Assembly (NCBI GenBank): GCA_029262995.1
Contig: JAJCYH010000022.1
Span: 62,001-126,000 of the forward strand
Reading direction: 5' to 3'
Source: Saprospiraceae bacterium
GTDB taxonomy: Bacteria; Bacteroidota; Bacteroidia; Chitinophagales; Saprospiraceae
Length of the DNA stretch: 64,000 nt
The position numbers and the translations under genes were made by a program. The notes under the pieces are model-generated. The model worked only from the letters and a program-made list of their open reading frames with translations, was not told where the DNA came from and ran no database searches. Positions 26,992 to 36,044 of the stretch are shown in pieces; within the stretch, counting starts at the first letter, position 1, and every line of letters starts with the position of its first letter.

Positions 26992-27633
26992 TTAATCCTT
27001 TATAACGGCATAAACGAGAAAATAATTATCCAATTTGTGTGTGAATATGTTGTAGGATTGATGTTGCTCATTTATATCTACGAATCCTGAAAGCTCCAAT
27101 TCCTCCTGATAATATTTAAAGCTAAAGACGTGCATATGCTTTTTAAAGTCGAGGGATTTTTTACCATAAGCCTTGTACATGGCTTCTTTGCCTCCCCAGA
27201 AAATATGGTAGGATTCAAAATAGTGCTTATCATCGATGGCTTGGATTTCTGTTTGTGAAATGAATTTAGGGTATAGCTTAGAAATTTTCTTTTCTTCTTT
27301 TTGGATATCGATGCCCACTAAATGTTTAGAAACTATGGCAGCTGCTCGGTTATTGGAATGGCTAAGTGAAATAAAGTAGTTGCTATTTTCAAGGAAAGGC
27401 TTGCCAAACCCATCCTTATACAAATTGAATTCTTTGCCTGACAATAAGTGTTTAAGCAAAAATCTGCTGCATAACCATTCCTGTTTTCTATGAGGATTCA
27501 TTAGTTCAATCGCTTTTTTTTCAGATTCTGACAATACCATTGAATTCATAAAAAAGCAATCTTCTTCTGATTTTTGCCAAACTGCAATATGGCAGTCATG
27601 TTGTTCGAGATATTTTTGAAAAATCAAAGGCAT
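26992..27633 (-). CDS. 4'-phosphopantetheinyl transferase superfamily protein
   Basis: A 213-residue Sfp-type enzyme, about the size of the two-domain form. The Mg/CoA-binding motif VGIDIQ with Asp109 and the WGGKEAMYKAYG motif (Trp146, Lys149, Glu150) are intact. A FISLSHSNNRAA segment precedes them. It transfers the phosphopantetheine arm of CoA to carrier proteins. No NRPS, PKS or carrier gene is in the window, so it may be the general housekeeping PPTase. It is divergent from dcd with only 35 bases between the start codons. Confidence 0.9.
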   Translation of the reverse strand: MPLIFQKYLEQHDCHIAVWQKSEEDCFFMNSMVLSESEKKAIELMNPHRKQEWLCSRFLLKHLLSGKEFNLYKDGFGKPFLENSNYFISLSHSNNRAAAIVSKHLVGIDIQKEEKKISKLYPKFISQTEIQAIDDKHYFESYHIFWGGKEAMYKAYGKKSLDFKKHMHVFSFKYYQEELELSGFVDINEQHQSYNIFTHKLDNYFLVYAVIKD

Positions 27634-27642
27634 AAAATTCTG

Positions 27643-27650
27643 TACATTTG
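27643..27650 (+). promoter_or_regulatory. -7 promoter element of dcd
   Basis: TACATTTG matches TAnnTTTG; a TTTG at 27615-27618 lies 24 bases upstream, a little wide. The TTG of this box could be misread as a start codon (27648). The real ATG at 27669 then has a very short leader. Confidence 0.4.
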
Positions 27651-27668
27651 CGGTCAGATTGTAAAGAT

Positions 27669-28205
27669 ATGATTCTAACGGACGTACAGATACTTGAAAG
27701 CATAGAAAAAGGAGATATTGTTATTGAGCCATTCAAAAGAATGTGTCTTGGAACGAACTCTTATGATGTTCATTTGGCTAAATATTTGGCTGTTTATACT
27801 GGGGATGAGCTTGATGCGCGCAAGCACAATCCGATTCGGGAATTTGAAATTCCAGAAGAGGGTTTTGTAATTCAACCGGGGACGCTTTATTTAGGGGTGA
27901 CTGAAGAATATACCGAAACCCATAGCACAGTTCCTTTTCTGGAAGGCAAATCCAGTGTCGGCCGCTTGGGTATAGATATTCATGCTACTGCAGGAAAGGG
28001 AGATGTAGGCTTTTGCAACACCTGGACCCTTGAAATTAGTTGTGTTCATCCCGTTAGGATATATGCTGGCATGCCAGTTGGACAATTGATTTACTTTAAG
28101 GTAGATGGTCGGATCGAGAATTACTACAACAAGAAGAGTAATGCTAAGTACAATTCCCGCACGACTAAGCCTGTGGAGAGTATGATGTGGAAGAATAAGT
28201 TTTGA
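27669..28205 (+). CDS. dcd: dCTP deaminase
   Basis: A 178-residue trimeric dCTP deaminase/dUTPase-fold enzyme producing dUTP from dCTP. The signature KSSVGRLGIDIHATAG is followed by GFCNTWTLEI with the catalytic Glu122. The C-terminal KYNSRTTKP tail that closes over the nucleotide is also present. The frame can be read seven codons further up from a TTG at 27648, but that codon lies inside the promoter -7 box. MILTDVQIL is the family-like start and is chosen here. Confidence 0.94.
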   Translation: MILTDVQILESIEKGDIVIEPFKRMCLGTNSYDVHLAKYLAVYTGDELDARKHNPIREFEIPEEGFVIQPGTLYLGVTEEYTETHSTVPFLEGKSSVGRLGIDIHATAGKGDVGFCNTWTLEISCVHPVRIYAGMPVGQLIYFKVDGRIENYYNKKSNAKYNSRTTKPVESMMWKNKF

Positions 28206-28387
28206 ATTTATTTTACCTTATCTCGTTTTATATTGGAACAATAGTGATATAAGATATTGATAAACAGATATTAAGACTTTTTTTATTAAAATATTCTGTA
28301 GGAAATGTGTAAAATATTGTGTGGGTATTCTTAACGTCTAAGGATAATTTTATTGAGTTAATTATTTGATAAATTAAACCTTAAGAC

Positions 28388-29098
28388 ATGAAAACACAAT
28401 TATTTTTAACAGCCTTTATAACTCTTATTTTATGCTTTGAACTTACGGCTCAAGTCGAAATAGATCAAACAGGTATCGATATAAAAACAACAGGGCATCT
28501 TTCTGAAATTTCAATTAATGGACCCGGAAATGCGTTGTACTCAATATATGTTGAAGCAGATGCAACAAGCAGTGCTAGTGCCGGGATAGTTGCTAAAGCC
28601 AACGACGTACCTGGATTTGGTCACTTCACATATGGAATTATAGGGGAGGCAAACGTTGGTTCAAACGCAAATCGATCACTTGGAATTTATGGTCTTTCTC
28701 TTCGTCCTACACCTATTCAAGATGGAAGAACGACCGGCGTTCAAGGACTAGGAGGCAATGCAACTGACGGGGCCAATCGCGGGGTATACGGAATTCTACA
28801 GGGTTCAAATACTGGGTCCGCTGTCTTGGGCTATGACCAAGTCGGTTTTCCTGGTTGGAGCCAAGTGACAAATAATACTGTTTCCTACGCAGGATATTTT
28901 CGTGGTAAAGGATATTTCCATGATAACTTGGGTATTGGAGAAGACAATCCACAATCCAAAGTACACGTCAAAAGTGGAGATGTGTATATTGAGGGTTCTG
29001 CTAATGGCATAATCCTTGAGTCTGCTGCAGGGGGGTGTTATAGATTGACAGTTGATAATGCAGGTAACCTTGTTACAACCTCAGTTCCATGTCCATAA
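28388..29098 (+). CDS. Secreted tail-fibre-like / surface protein, 236 aa
   Basis: Residues 1-21 form a signal peptide (ending LTAQ). The mature protein is rich in Gly, Ser, Thr and Asn. It has short Gly-containing repeats (GIVAKAND, GIIGEANVG, GVQGLGG, GVYGILQG) and then a module common in Bacteroidota surface proteins: GYFRGKGYFHDNLGIGEDNPQSK..., followed by GNLVTTSVPCP. Such modules occur in beta-helical or trimeric fibre proteins. No T9SS sorting domain is present, so how it is retained is unclear. A 182-base upstream region carries no clear promoter match. Confidence 0.65.
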   Translation: MKTQLFLTAFITLILCFELTAQVEIDQTGIDIKTTGHLSEISINGPGNALYSIYVEADATSSASAGIVAKANDVPGFGHFTYGIIGEANVGSNANRSLGIYGLSLRPTPIQDGRTTGVQGLGGNATDGANRGVYGILQGSNTGSAVLGYDQVGFPGWSQVTNNTVSYAGYFRGKGYFHDNLGIGEDNPQSKVHVKSGDVYIEGSANGIILESAAGGCYRLTVDNAGNLVTTSVPCP

Positions 29099-29108
29099 AA
29101 TTTGCATC

Positions 29109-29327
29109 ATGATTGATCCAGTGAAGATTAAAATATCGGGTCGGGAAAAAGAAGTTTTAAAGTGTTTGGCTGAAGGCATGACAACGCATCAAACAGCAAG
29201 GAAGTTATACCTTTCATATGAAACAATTAAAACCCACAGAAGCAATTTGCTTAATAAGTTTGATGCTAAAAATGCATTTCAATTGGGATTAAAAACCAGC
29301 ATATTTGATCTGGCAGAACTGCATTAA
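29109..29327 (+). CDS. LuxR-type HTH protein (DNA-binding domain only), 72 aa
   Basis: A 72-residue protein that is almost entirely a GerE/LuxR helix-turn-helix domain. It shows SGREKEVLKCLAEGMTTHQTARKLYLSYETIKTHRSNLLNKF, the standard signature spread over residues 8-52. No receiver or sensor domain is attached. The frame continues upstream into the previous gene; the ATG at 29109 lies 10 bases after that gene's stop and is preferred. It ends two bases short of the CHAT gene's stop codon on the other strand. It may regulate its neighbours, which is inference from position only. Confidence 0.8.
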   Translation: MIDPVKIKISGREKEVLKCLAEGMTTHQTARKLYLSYETIKTHRSNLLNKFDAKNAFQLGLKTSIFDLAELH

Positions 29328-29329
29328 AT

Positions 29330-31909
29330 TTATTGAGTTAGAAACATGTTGGGGTTTCCCTCTAGGACAAATCCGGCCCAATAATATGGATGAGTGTAAG
29401 GTCCTTTAGAATTTTTACATTCAAGTTTTGTCATATGAAGTGCTTCTGCTACTGATATACCTGACTTCCAATTAGTATAGAATGATACCATAAATTCTTG
29501 TGAAGCCTGATCATCAATTTTCCAGAGTGTTTTAAGGACGGTTTGGGTTCCGATTTCGAGAAATCCACGAGAAAGTGAAAACACCCCTGTTCCGATAACA
29601 TAAGAACCAGTACCGGAGTTACACGAACTGAGGCAGACAAACTTTGGCGGTGATTCTATTAATTTAAGATGAGCTAGGCGAATAGCTGAGGTATCGTTTT
29701 TAGATCGACCTACCAAAAAGCAGTCCTGCCTTGTATCGCTGTACGAATAACCATGTGTTATTATATGGAGAATGTCATTGCCTGCATTTGAGATAAAATT
29801 GTCTTTGTTTAAATCTTCCCCACTGAAGAGTGTAGCATAAGTAAAAAGGGCATGTATTTCTAAGGCTTCTTTGTGTCCATAATATAGTTCAGGCAGTTTT
29901 TTGATATTCGAACTATTTAAGGTGGAGGAATCGGAATAACTGAAAATGCAAAAACTGTCACCTGAGACAAAAGTAGTATCAATAACTCCTTTCTGTTTAA
30001 GGTTTGTAAATCTTGAACTATCTATCATTTTTTTATCTGCTGATAAAAGATATTCTAGAGGTGCGACAGACAGTAAATTATCCGGACTTAGTAGTAGTAG
30101 CTCAGATGAATCTGAGTATTTGAAATTTAGCTTGTCTAAAAGCTTTGACGTAACAAAGTTATTTTCAATTTTTTTATTGGTAATTATTTGCATCTGCTCA
30201 GTTAAAGCATTTTTTATTTTTGGCCAATAATATTTACTCAAGAGCATCGTCGAACCACTGTATGTGACTTCGAATAAGTCTTCATCATAGACAAGGAAAT
30301 CAACTATAGACGAATTTTTTGAATTTACGTACTCCAGAATAGCAACTGAATCTGAGTTGTTGAAACTTTCGTCTAATCTGATTTTTGAAGTATTGTTCAG
30401 CCGATTATTAAAGGCTTGGAATAGAGTAGAATATATCTCATTTGAATAATCATCAATCTCATTAAAGTCTTCTAAAATTGAAAGACAATTTTCTATTGTT
30501 GTTTCTGTGTCTTTAGCAATTGACTCTATGCTTATATCGGATAATTTATGCTTTTTAATTCTTAAATCTCGTTTCTTGGTATCTGAAAGCAAGCTTAAAA
30601 CCAATGCATGATATCTCATAGGAATTACAGTGTCGAAATTTCTATTTAATTCTTCGAGTATAAAGCTGCAATTCTCAGTGTAGAAGTCATCCAAATGGAA
30701 TTCTCTTTGATTTTTAAATATTTTTTTTGCAATATCACGTCTTTTAATCAATGGACTTATAAGTTCTTCAAGTTTTAATTCTTGGCCAAGCTCTAGTTTG
30801 AGCTTGTTTAACCCATATAGCACATCTGATTCATAAAACTCGATGAAATCTAATAATTTGAAATTACAATCCTTGTAATTGCCCATTTCTTTTAAAAACC
30901 TTTCTGCTTCTTTAATTTGTTTTAAACCAACATAGCTTTCTGCCAGTATATTACAAATATCAAAATACGTTCGGGTGCATCTATAATTGGATAATTTAGC
31001 ATAGGCCTGCTGTAAATAGTTTAAAGATGCCTCAGGCTTACCATTGTCTTCAAGTATAAATCCTAAGTTTAAGTAATAGTAGCTTTGCACTCTCGGCGAT
31101 AGACTTTCAAGTTTTGGCTCCAAATAGGAAATCAGACTATCGGGACCGATTACATTCTCCCCATTCTCGTAGATGTTTGCCAGGTTTATTAATGTTATTG
31201 CTTCGTCGTTAAGTTTTTTTATGCTTCTAAAAATAACTAACGAACGGTTGAGAGTTCTAATAGCAGTTTCCTGAGCGCCTGGATGTGCTTCATTTATTAG
31301 GAGAGATCCTTTAATTCGGTAAAGCAGTCCTTTTACAAAGGGCATTTTGTCTTTGTATTCTGATGTTTCCAAACAATGCATAGCATATTCAACACAACTA
31401 AGTGCATGAAAACTTTGGTTGTGGAATCTAAGGTAATCCTGGTAGTCTATTAAGTATAGAATATAATAGTAAAGTGCAAGAACTTCACTATTGAAACGGA
31501 GGTTTTTTAGGAGTTTTAATTTATCAATGTAGTCCTTTTCGTAAGAGAAGATGTTCTGTGATGCAAAAAGGTATTCCAACAGATATTCAGCTTTGTAAAT
31601 TTGGTCCTGAATTTCAATTTCAGCGAATATTTTTTGAATCGTATCTACGGTTTGGTCATACCGCATCTCAAAATTTAATTTCTTAATTAGCTTGATTTTT
31701 CTTAAATTTAATGAGGAGGGTGTTTTTTTTATTTTACTTAGTTGGTCGTGATCAAGCATTGCGAGGTAAGAATTGGGATAATCGGTATGGATTTCAAGAA
31801 CCTGTGATTCATTGTTGATCAGCTGTAATTCTAGGTCTTCTTCATGGGAGAAATGTGCACAGTGGATGAACAATATGCTGATAAAGAACAGTGTAAAGAT
31901 CAATTTCAT
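29330..31909 (-). CDS. Exported CHAT domain (caspase-like) protein with TPR-like repeats
   Basis: An 859-residue protein. Residues 1-16 are a signal peptide followed by Cys17; lipidation is possible, although His at -1 is unusual. The N-terminal two thirds are helical and TPR-like (for example TAIRTLNRSLVIFRSIKKL, YYLNLGFILEDNGKPEASL). The C-terminal CHAT peptidase domain keeps the catalytic dyad: His719 in IITHG and Cys763 in LSSCNSGTG. A GVFSLSRGFLEIGTQTVL helix and a YYWAGFVLEG end complete the domain. CHAT proteases are relatives of caspases and separase that cleave specific partners. The gene is divergent from the next two genes with 28 bases between starts. Confidence 0.85.
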   Translation of the reverse strand: MKLIFTLFFISILFIHCAHFSHEEDLELQLINNESQVLEIHTDYPNSYLAMLDHDQLSKIKKTPSSLNLRKIKLIKKLNFEMRYDQTVDTIQKIFAEIEIQDQIYKAEYLLEYLFASQNIFSYEKDYIDKLKLLKNLRFNSEVLALYYYILYLIDYQDYLRFHNQSFHALSCVEYAMHCLETSEYKDKMPFVKGLLYRIKGSLLINEAHPGAQETAIRTLNRSLVIFRSIKKLNDEAITLINLANIYENGENVIGPDSLISYLEPKLESLSPRVQSYYYLNLGFILEDNGKPEASLNYLQQAYAKLSNYRCTRTYFDICNILAESYVGLKQIKEAERFLKEMGNYKDCNFKLLDFIEFYESDVLYGLNKLKLELGQELKLEELISPLIKRRDIAKKIFKNQREFHLDDFYTENCSFILEELNRNFDTVIPMRYHALVLSLLSDTKKRDLRIKKHKLSDISIESIAKDTETTIENCLSILEDFNEIDDYSNEIYSTLFQAFNNRLNNTSKIRLDESFNNSDSVAILEYVNSKNSSIVDFLVYDEDLFEVTYSGSTMLLSKYYWPKIKNALTEQMQIITNKKIENNFVTSKLLDKLNFKYSDSSELLLLSPDNLLSVAPLEYLLSADKKMIDSSRFTNLKQKGVIDTTFVSGDSFCIFSYSDSSTLNSSNIKKLPELYYGHKEALEIHALFTYATLFSGEDLNKDNFISNAGNDILHIITHGYSYSDTRQDCFLVGRSKNDTSAIRLAHLKLIESPPKFVCLSSCNSGTGSYVIGTGVFSLSRGFLEIGTQTVLKTLWKIDDQASQEFMVSFYTNWKSGISVAEALHMTKLECKNSKGPYTHPYYWAGFVLEGNPNMFLTQ

Positions 31910-31937
31910 AGCAGAAGATAAAACAAAATGAAAGATT

Positions 31938-32588
31938 ATGAAAAAATTATTATGGGTAATGGGATTATTGGGGTGGATAATTTTAATTGTATGCGTTTTT
32001 TATAAAAGAAAAATTAATAATGAAAAGGTATTGGGTCAAATTTATATTCCTGCATCAAGTTCAGATGATATAGGTTTAATTAGACTTAAAGTACCTCACG
32101 AAAATGACGATGATGAGGATATACCTATAATTCTATACCGTTATGATGGAAAATATTATAACTATAATTCACACGTGGTTTTTGATATATATTCTAAGGA
32201 CGGGCTAACCTTTGCTAAAAAAATTGAGAGAACAACAAGTAATAAAGCCAATAGAACGGAGGATGCTTTCCGATCTATAATGATAGACGTTCCAATTAAT
32301 TTACATAATCGATATCAGAACTCTGATGATGGAGGAGCACACAAGAAAAGACATATCATAACAAACCTAACTCCGTTAGGAGAATCACTGCCGTACTACA
32401 GAGGGACGTACGATTACCTAGATCCAAATTCAAAAGACACGTCTGAGGTCGTATTTTATAGTGTTAATGTGCCACAAGAATATATGGATAGTATTGATAC
32501 TTCATATTATTTTTATTTTAATGACACTTTTCTACTTAATGGAGTGATTGAAGATTTATATAGATTAGATGTCAATCATGTCCATTAG
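31938..32588 (+). CDS. Single-pass membrane protein of unknown function, 216 aa
   Basis: One N-terminal membrane segment (about residues 4-22, LLWVMGLLGWIILIVCVFY) anchors an extracytoplasmic domain of about 190 residues. That domain starts with VLGQIYIPASS and contains an acidic HENDDDEDIP stretch. I do not recognise a family. It begins 28 bases from the divergent CHAT gene and is followed at once by the metzincin-motif gene, so the two are likely co-transcribed. AT content is high, as in its neighbours. Confidence 0.55.
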   Translation: MKKLLWVMGLLGWIILIVCVFYKRKINNEKVLGQIYIPASSSDDIGLIRLKVPHENDDDEDIPIILYRYDGKYYNYNSHVVFDIYSKDGLTFAKKIERTTSNKANRTEDAFRSIMIDVPINLHNRYQNSDDGGAHKKRHIITNLTPLGESLPYYRGTYDYLDPNSKDTSEVVFYSVNVPQEYMDSIDTSYYFYFNDTFLLNGVIEDLYRLDVNHVH

Positions 32589-32595
32589 TAATGGG

Positions 32596-34683
32596 ATGAA
32601 GTATCTGAAAAGAGTGTTTTTCATAGGATTCTTCAGTTTTCTAGTTTTATATAGTCTTCCTGTTTTGATCAAATGTGATAAGGAAAATTGTGAAGACGTA
32701 TATGTTGTACTATGCAATCCCCAAATATTTAAACCAGAAGTAAAAATTTCATGTCGACATGAGAAACTTGAAATGAGTAGTAGTCGGAATTATACATTTC
32801 CAAGTAATTCTTTTTTTATACGTTTCAAATATTTATACCATTTTTTTGTAGGTAAATCCATGAAGATTGTTTCAAATAGGATTTTTTACACCGAGTTAAA
32901 GTTGTCTGATTACGAAATTTTAAATCTTTATCTACCCTTTGATACAATTATTGATATAGAGAAATATGAACAAATGAGGGTGATTGGTAATTTAAAATTG
33001 GATTATTATCGTCTTGGGTTAAGGATTGGAGATTTTATACATTCAGAATCCCATCAAATTAAATACAATAGTGAAATTAAATCTAGTAGTCTTTATGATT
33101 TAATTGGTAGACCACAGGACAGATTTAATTTAGTATTATTTAATGATTTTACAGCCAATCATAATAATATAGCTCAAGGAAGTGAGATACCCTATCGTAA
33201 AAACCTAATTTACAAAGGCTTTGCTGGGCTAGGCTGGTCAGATATAAGTCTTGTATATGATGAAGACTTGTTGATTCATGAAATCACACACATGCTTGGC
33301 TTAAAGCACAATGTCAAATCAAAGTCTGAAAATTGTCACTTGGCTGGGAATTTCGATCATAGGTGTATATATTTTATGTATTTGGATGATCTTGTAAGGA
33401 TTAAAAAGTCTATGAAACCTGCTGACATTTTCAGTGTAAGCCAACAAGAGAATATTTATTTTCCTCAGTTAATTACAAATGATACATATAAATGCTCTTG
33501 TCCTAAGCTTTCCATAAATAGTCCTCATATAAGAATAGCTGGGTATTACGATATGGACCCTAACATGATACTAGAAGTAACATTTGATCAATTATTAAAT
33601 GATCTTGAATTTATTATCAATGATAGTTTAACTCTGGAGTATTACAATGTAATTTCCAATAATTATAAAATGGAATATAGCCTTCTAGAAAATGAAATAA
33701 ATTACTTTATAGACGATCAATCTTACTTAAGTAGGAAAATTCAAAATCATAAAGATCTGCGTAAAAGGAACTTCATAGATATAATAAAAACTAAACTTAG
33801 GGAAACGGGTGATCAAACAGAATACGATTTTTCATATGGATCAACAAACACAATTGATTTTAATAATACTGTAACGAATTTAGTAGCAAGGTTAAGTAAT
33901 GATTCTACAAAACGATACCAAAAGCTGGACCTTGATTCAATTCTTAAAGCTGAAAAAATAAATGAAATATTTAATCCAAAAGATACAAGTCAAAGTATAA
34001 AGTATTATTATAATTCAGCATTGATTAAAAATTCAAAATTTTTCCTACCAAAAACTAGTGAAAAAACTGTAATTGCAATTGAGATTGCAAATCGATTTAA
34101 AAAGATACGAAGAGAATTTTTATTAAATAACTTGACATTGGAATATGAGGAGAGAAAAAGTAAAGAAATAAAAATTCATAAAAAGATTCTTAGTGAACAA
34201 AATGGGAATGCAAATTTTATTGATAGTTTAGAAACTAACCAATTAAATAATAGTGAGCCCACAAAAAATAGTGAAGTAAGAAATGTTGTAATAAAAGACA
34301 ATTTGAATGAAAACATAATCATCGATAATGAGGAGTCAAGTGATTTGAATCAATTGTTATCCAGTGAGAAATTATATAAAGGCAAGTATTATAAATTTGA
34401 ATCTTATTCATTACAAAATTTTCTTAGGAGGATATATGATTTATCTAAGGAAGAATTAAATGTGGTAAAACTATTGATGAAGATAAATCCTAATCCTCAG
34501 ATAATAATAGCAGGAGATATCTCTAACTCACTACTTCTTCAAAATAATATTAATGATTTTAGTAATTATTTAAAACAAAATACTGATATGGTTAAACCAA
34601 GCATAAGAATTCTCAATTCAAAACAAGATAGATTCCTAGAAGGTATTTATATACTTATTGAAGATCAAGTAATAACGAAATAG
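32596..34683 (+). CDS. Putative exported metzincin-type zinc metalloprotease, unknown family
   Basis: A 695-residue protein counted from the ATG at 32596, which lies seven bases after the previous stop; an in-frame ATG at 32569 overlaps that gene. The N-terminus has a hydrophobic export segment. At about residues 228-238 it carries HEITHMLGLKH, the extended HExxHxxGxxH zinc-binding motif of metzincins. A nearby Cys-rich stretch and CIYFMYLDD, a possible Met-turn, follow. The remaining 400 residues are Asn/Ser/Lys-rich, with helical parts and no recognised domain; IIIAGDISNSLLLQ near the end resembles an OmpA-like fold only weakly. It overlaps the convergent anti-sigma-like gene by 29 bases. 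Confidence 0.6.
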   Translation: MKYLKRVFFIGFFSFLVLYSLPVLIKCDKENCEDVYVVLCNPQIFKPEVKISCRHEKLEMSSSRNYTFPSNSFFIRFKYLYHFFVGKSMKIVSNRIFYTELKLSDYEILNLYLPFDTIIDIEKYEQMRVIGNLKLDYYRLGLRIGDFIHSESHQIKYNSEIKSSSLYDLIGRPQDRFNLVLFNDFTANHNNIAQGSEIPYRKNLIYKGFAGLGWSDISLVYDEDLLIHEITHMLGLKHNVKSKSENCHLAGNFDHRCIYFMYLDDLVRIKKSMKPADIFSVSQQENIYFPQLITNDTYKCSCPKLSINSPHIRIAGYYDMDPNMILEVTFDQLLNDLEFIINDSLTLEYYNVISNNYKMEYSLLENEINYFIDDQSYLSRKIQNHKDLRKRNFIDIIKTKLRETGDQTEYDFSYGSTNTIDFNNTVTNLVARLSNDSTKRYQKLDLDSILKAEKINEIFNPKDTSQSIKYYYNSALIKNSKFFLPKTSEKTVIAIEIANRFKKIRREFLLNNLTLEYEERKSKEIKIHKKILSEQNGNANFIDSLETNQLNNSEPTKNSEVRNVVIKDNLNENIIIDNEESSDLNQLLSSEKLYKGKYYKFESYSLQNFLRRIYDLSKEELNVVKLLMKINPNPQIIIAGDISNSLLLQNNINDFSNYLKQNTDMVKPSIRILNSKQDRFLEGIYILIEDQVITK

Positions 34684-35281
34684 TCATTGAATCAAATCTA
34701 TTTTTTCCATTCACCTTATTAAAGAATTCAAGGCTAGTATCAAATTCTTTTTCCAAAAACATTATATGCCCCATATATCTGTTTGCTTCTTGGTGGGTAG
34801 AGTCTTGTTCTAAAATATCAAGAAATCGTTTTTTACTCTTATCAAAATCCCGCAAATCGAAGTACCAAATGGCACTATCCAATTTTGTTTGTGCCATATC
34901 GGCTGATCGCACACCAGAGTTGGGTGGAAATTCATACATCGCCATTATTTTATTTACACGTTGAGTCTGCTTGATAACACTATAGCCATAAAACGTTAGG
35001 ATTAGTAATGCTACCACAATTAACGCCCATACCCAATAAGTTTTTCTTTTTGGGACTAGCTCAGGAATTGATGTTTCCTCTTTATGCACATCCCTTAAAA
35101 CATCAAGTGCATCGTGGTGTCTCACCTGCTCCTCAAGAAAGCCATTCATCTCTTTATATAATTCAAAGTCTTGTTTGAATGTTTTATCTACTTCTAAACG
35201 AGCCAAAAACGTTGTTTCCTCTTCAGCAGTCAATGCGTTATTGAGGTAACGTTCAAATATTATTTGATTCTCTTCATTCAT
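34655..35281 (-). CDS. Membrane-anchored TPR protein, probable anti-sigma partner
   Basis: A 208-residue protein with a cytoplasmic N-terminal helical part (FERYLNNALTAEEETTFLARLEVDKTF), typical of Bacteroidota anti-sigma proteins. One membrane segment follows near 92-112 (WVWALIVVALLILTFYGYSV). The periplasmic TPR-like domain contains AIWYFDLRDFDKSKKRF and HQEANRYMGHIMFLEKEFDTSLEFF. It starts four bases after the stop of the ECF sigma gene. A longer frame beginning at 35317 overlaps that gene and is less likely. The C-terminus overlaps the metzincin gene tail to tail. Confidence 0.6.
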   Translation of the reverse strand: MNEENQIIFERYLNNALTAEEETTFLARLEVDKTFKQDFELYKEMNGFLEEQVRHHDALDVLRDVHKEETSIPELVPKRKTYWVWALIVVALLILTFYGYSVIKQTQRVNKIMAMYEFPPNSGVRSADMAQTKLDSAIWYFDLRDFDKSKKRFLDILEQDSTHQEANRYMGHIMFLEKEFDTSLEFFNKVNGKNRFDSMTISLLLDLQ

Positions 35282-35285
35282 CAAT

Positions 35286-35837
35286 TTAATTGTGTTCTGA
35301 TTGAATTTCTTGTACAAGTTGCGACCAGCGGCTTATACATGCTGCCTTACGACGATAGAGTGTGTTTATAGAATTAAAAGCCATAGCATGTACTATTTCC
35401 TCTGTGCTTAAACTTTTTTTGGTCAGTGTAAGAAGTTTTTGACATGTCTCACTTAAATTTTTAAATGTCGATTCCATAATCTGGTATCTTTGGTATTCAG
35501 ACTCTTGCTCTTCAATTAACGGATTATTTATTGTCTCAGTATATAGTCGTTGTGCCAGTACTATACTTACCCCTTTCCTAGTTTTGTTTTTTCGAATCCG
35601 ATCTATCCAGCGTCGTTTGCTTAACTGTAGAATTAAACCAGACAAACTGCTTTGAAGATGGTCAATCTTAAGTAGAATGATTTCCAGACACTCCTGAAAC
35701 ACATCTTCTGCGTCCTCATTAGAACCGCTGTTCCTGACAATCCATGTCTTAACAGAAGGCAGCACATTAATGTAAATCTTTTTAATGCTTTCTCTGTCAC
35801 CTGATTTCAGTCCGTTAAATAATTCGTAATCCTCCAA
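35286..35837 (-). CDS. ECF-type RNA polymerase sigma factor
   Basis: A 183-residue sigma-70-like protein of extracytoplasmic-function type. Region 2 is recognisable (LKSGDRESIKKIYINVLPSV..., then NEDAEDVFQECLEIILLKI, then RRWIDRIRKNKTRK). Region 4 is less typical (TCQKLLTLTKKSLSTEEIVHAMAFNSINTLYRRKAACI) but still shows a helix-turn-helix pattern. It is followed by its probable membrane anti-sigma partner. The target regulon is not visible; the adjacent CHAT/metzincin genes are candidates by position only. Confidence 0.8.
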   Translation of the reverse strand: MEDYELFNGLKSGDRESIKKIYINVLPSVKTWIVRNSGSNEDAEDVFQECLEIILLKIDHLQSSLSGLILQLSKRRWIDRIRKNKTRKGVSIVLAQRLYTETINNPLIEEQESEYQRYQIMESTFKNLSETCQKLLTLTKKSLSTEEIVHAMAFNSINTLYRRKAACISRWSQLVQEIQSEHN

Positions 35838-35977
35838 ATGTCTACAGTATTAAGGTCGATACAAGATAACATAAAATATTTATTGTGAGGAGGGTAAGAT
35901 TAAGAGACCTCTTCCGACAGTATCTATGAAAAGCTCATAGGAGTGCTGGAGGCCGTAAAGAGGGATTCCAGGATTCT

Positions 35978-36002
35978 TCATGTCGTGTGGCCACAGACAT
36001 GA
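35978..36002. other. Inverted repeat within a gene-free stretch
   Basis: TCATGTC at 35978-35984 pairs with GACATGA at 35996-36002, and the loop itself contains the palindrome TGTGGCCACA. It lies in the 35838-36150 region between the sigma factor gene and the 458-residue protein. That region is GC-richer than its neighbours and has no long frame. It could be part of a structured RNA or an operator. Confidence 0.3.
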
Positions 36003-36044
36003 TTCAGCTTGAGCAAATAATTTATTAATTCAAAAGCTGTTATC

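Noticed and set aside
29330-31909. CHAT protein considered as a Craspase-like CRISPR effector
   Set aside because: It has a signal peptide and there is no gRAMP or cas gene.
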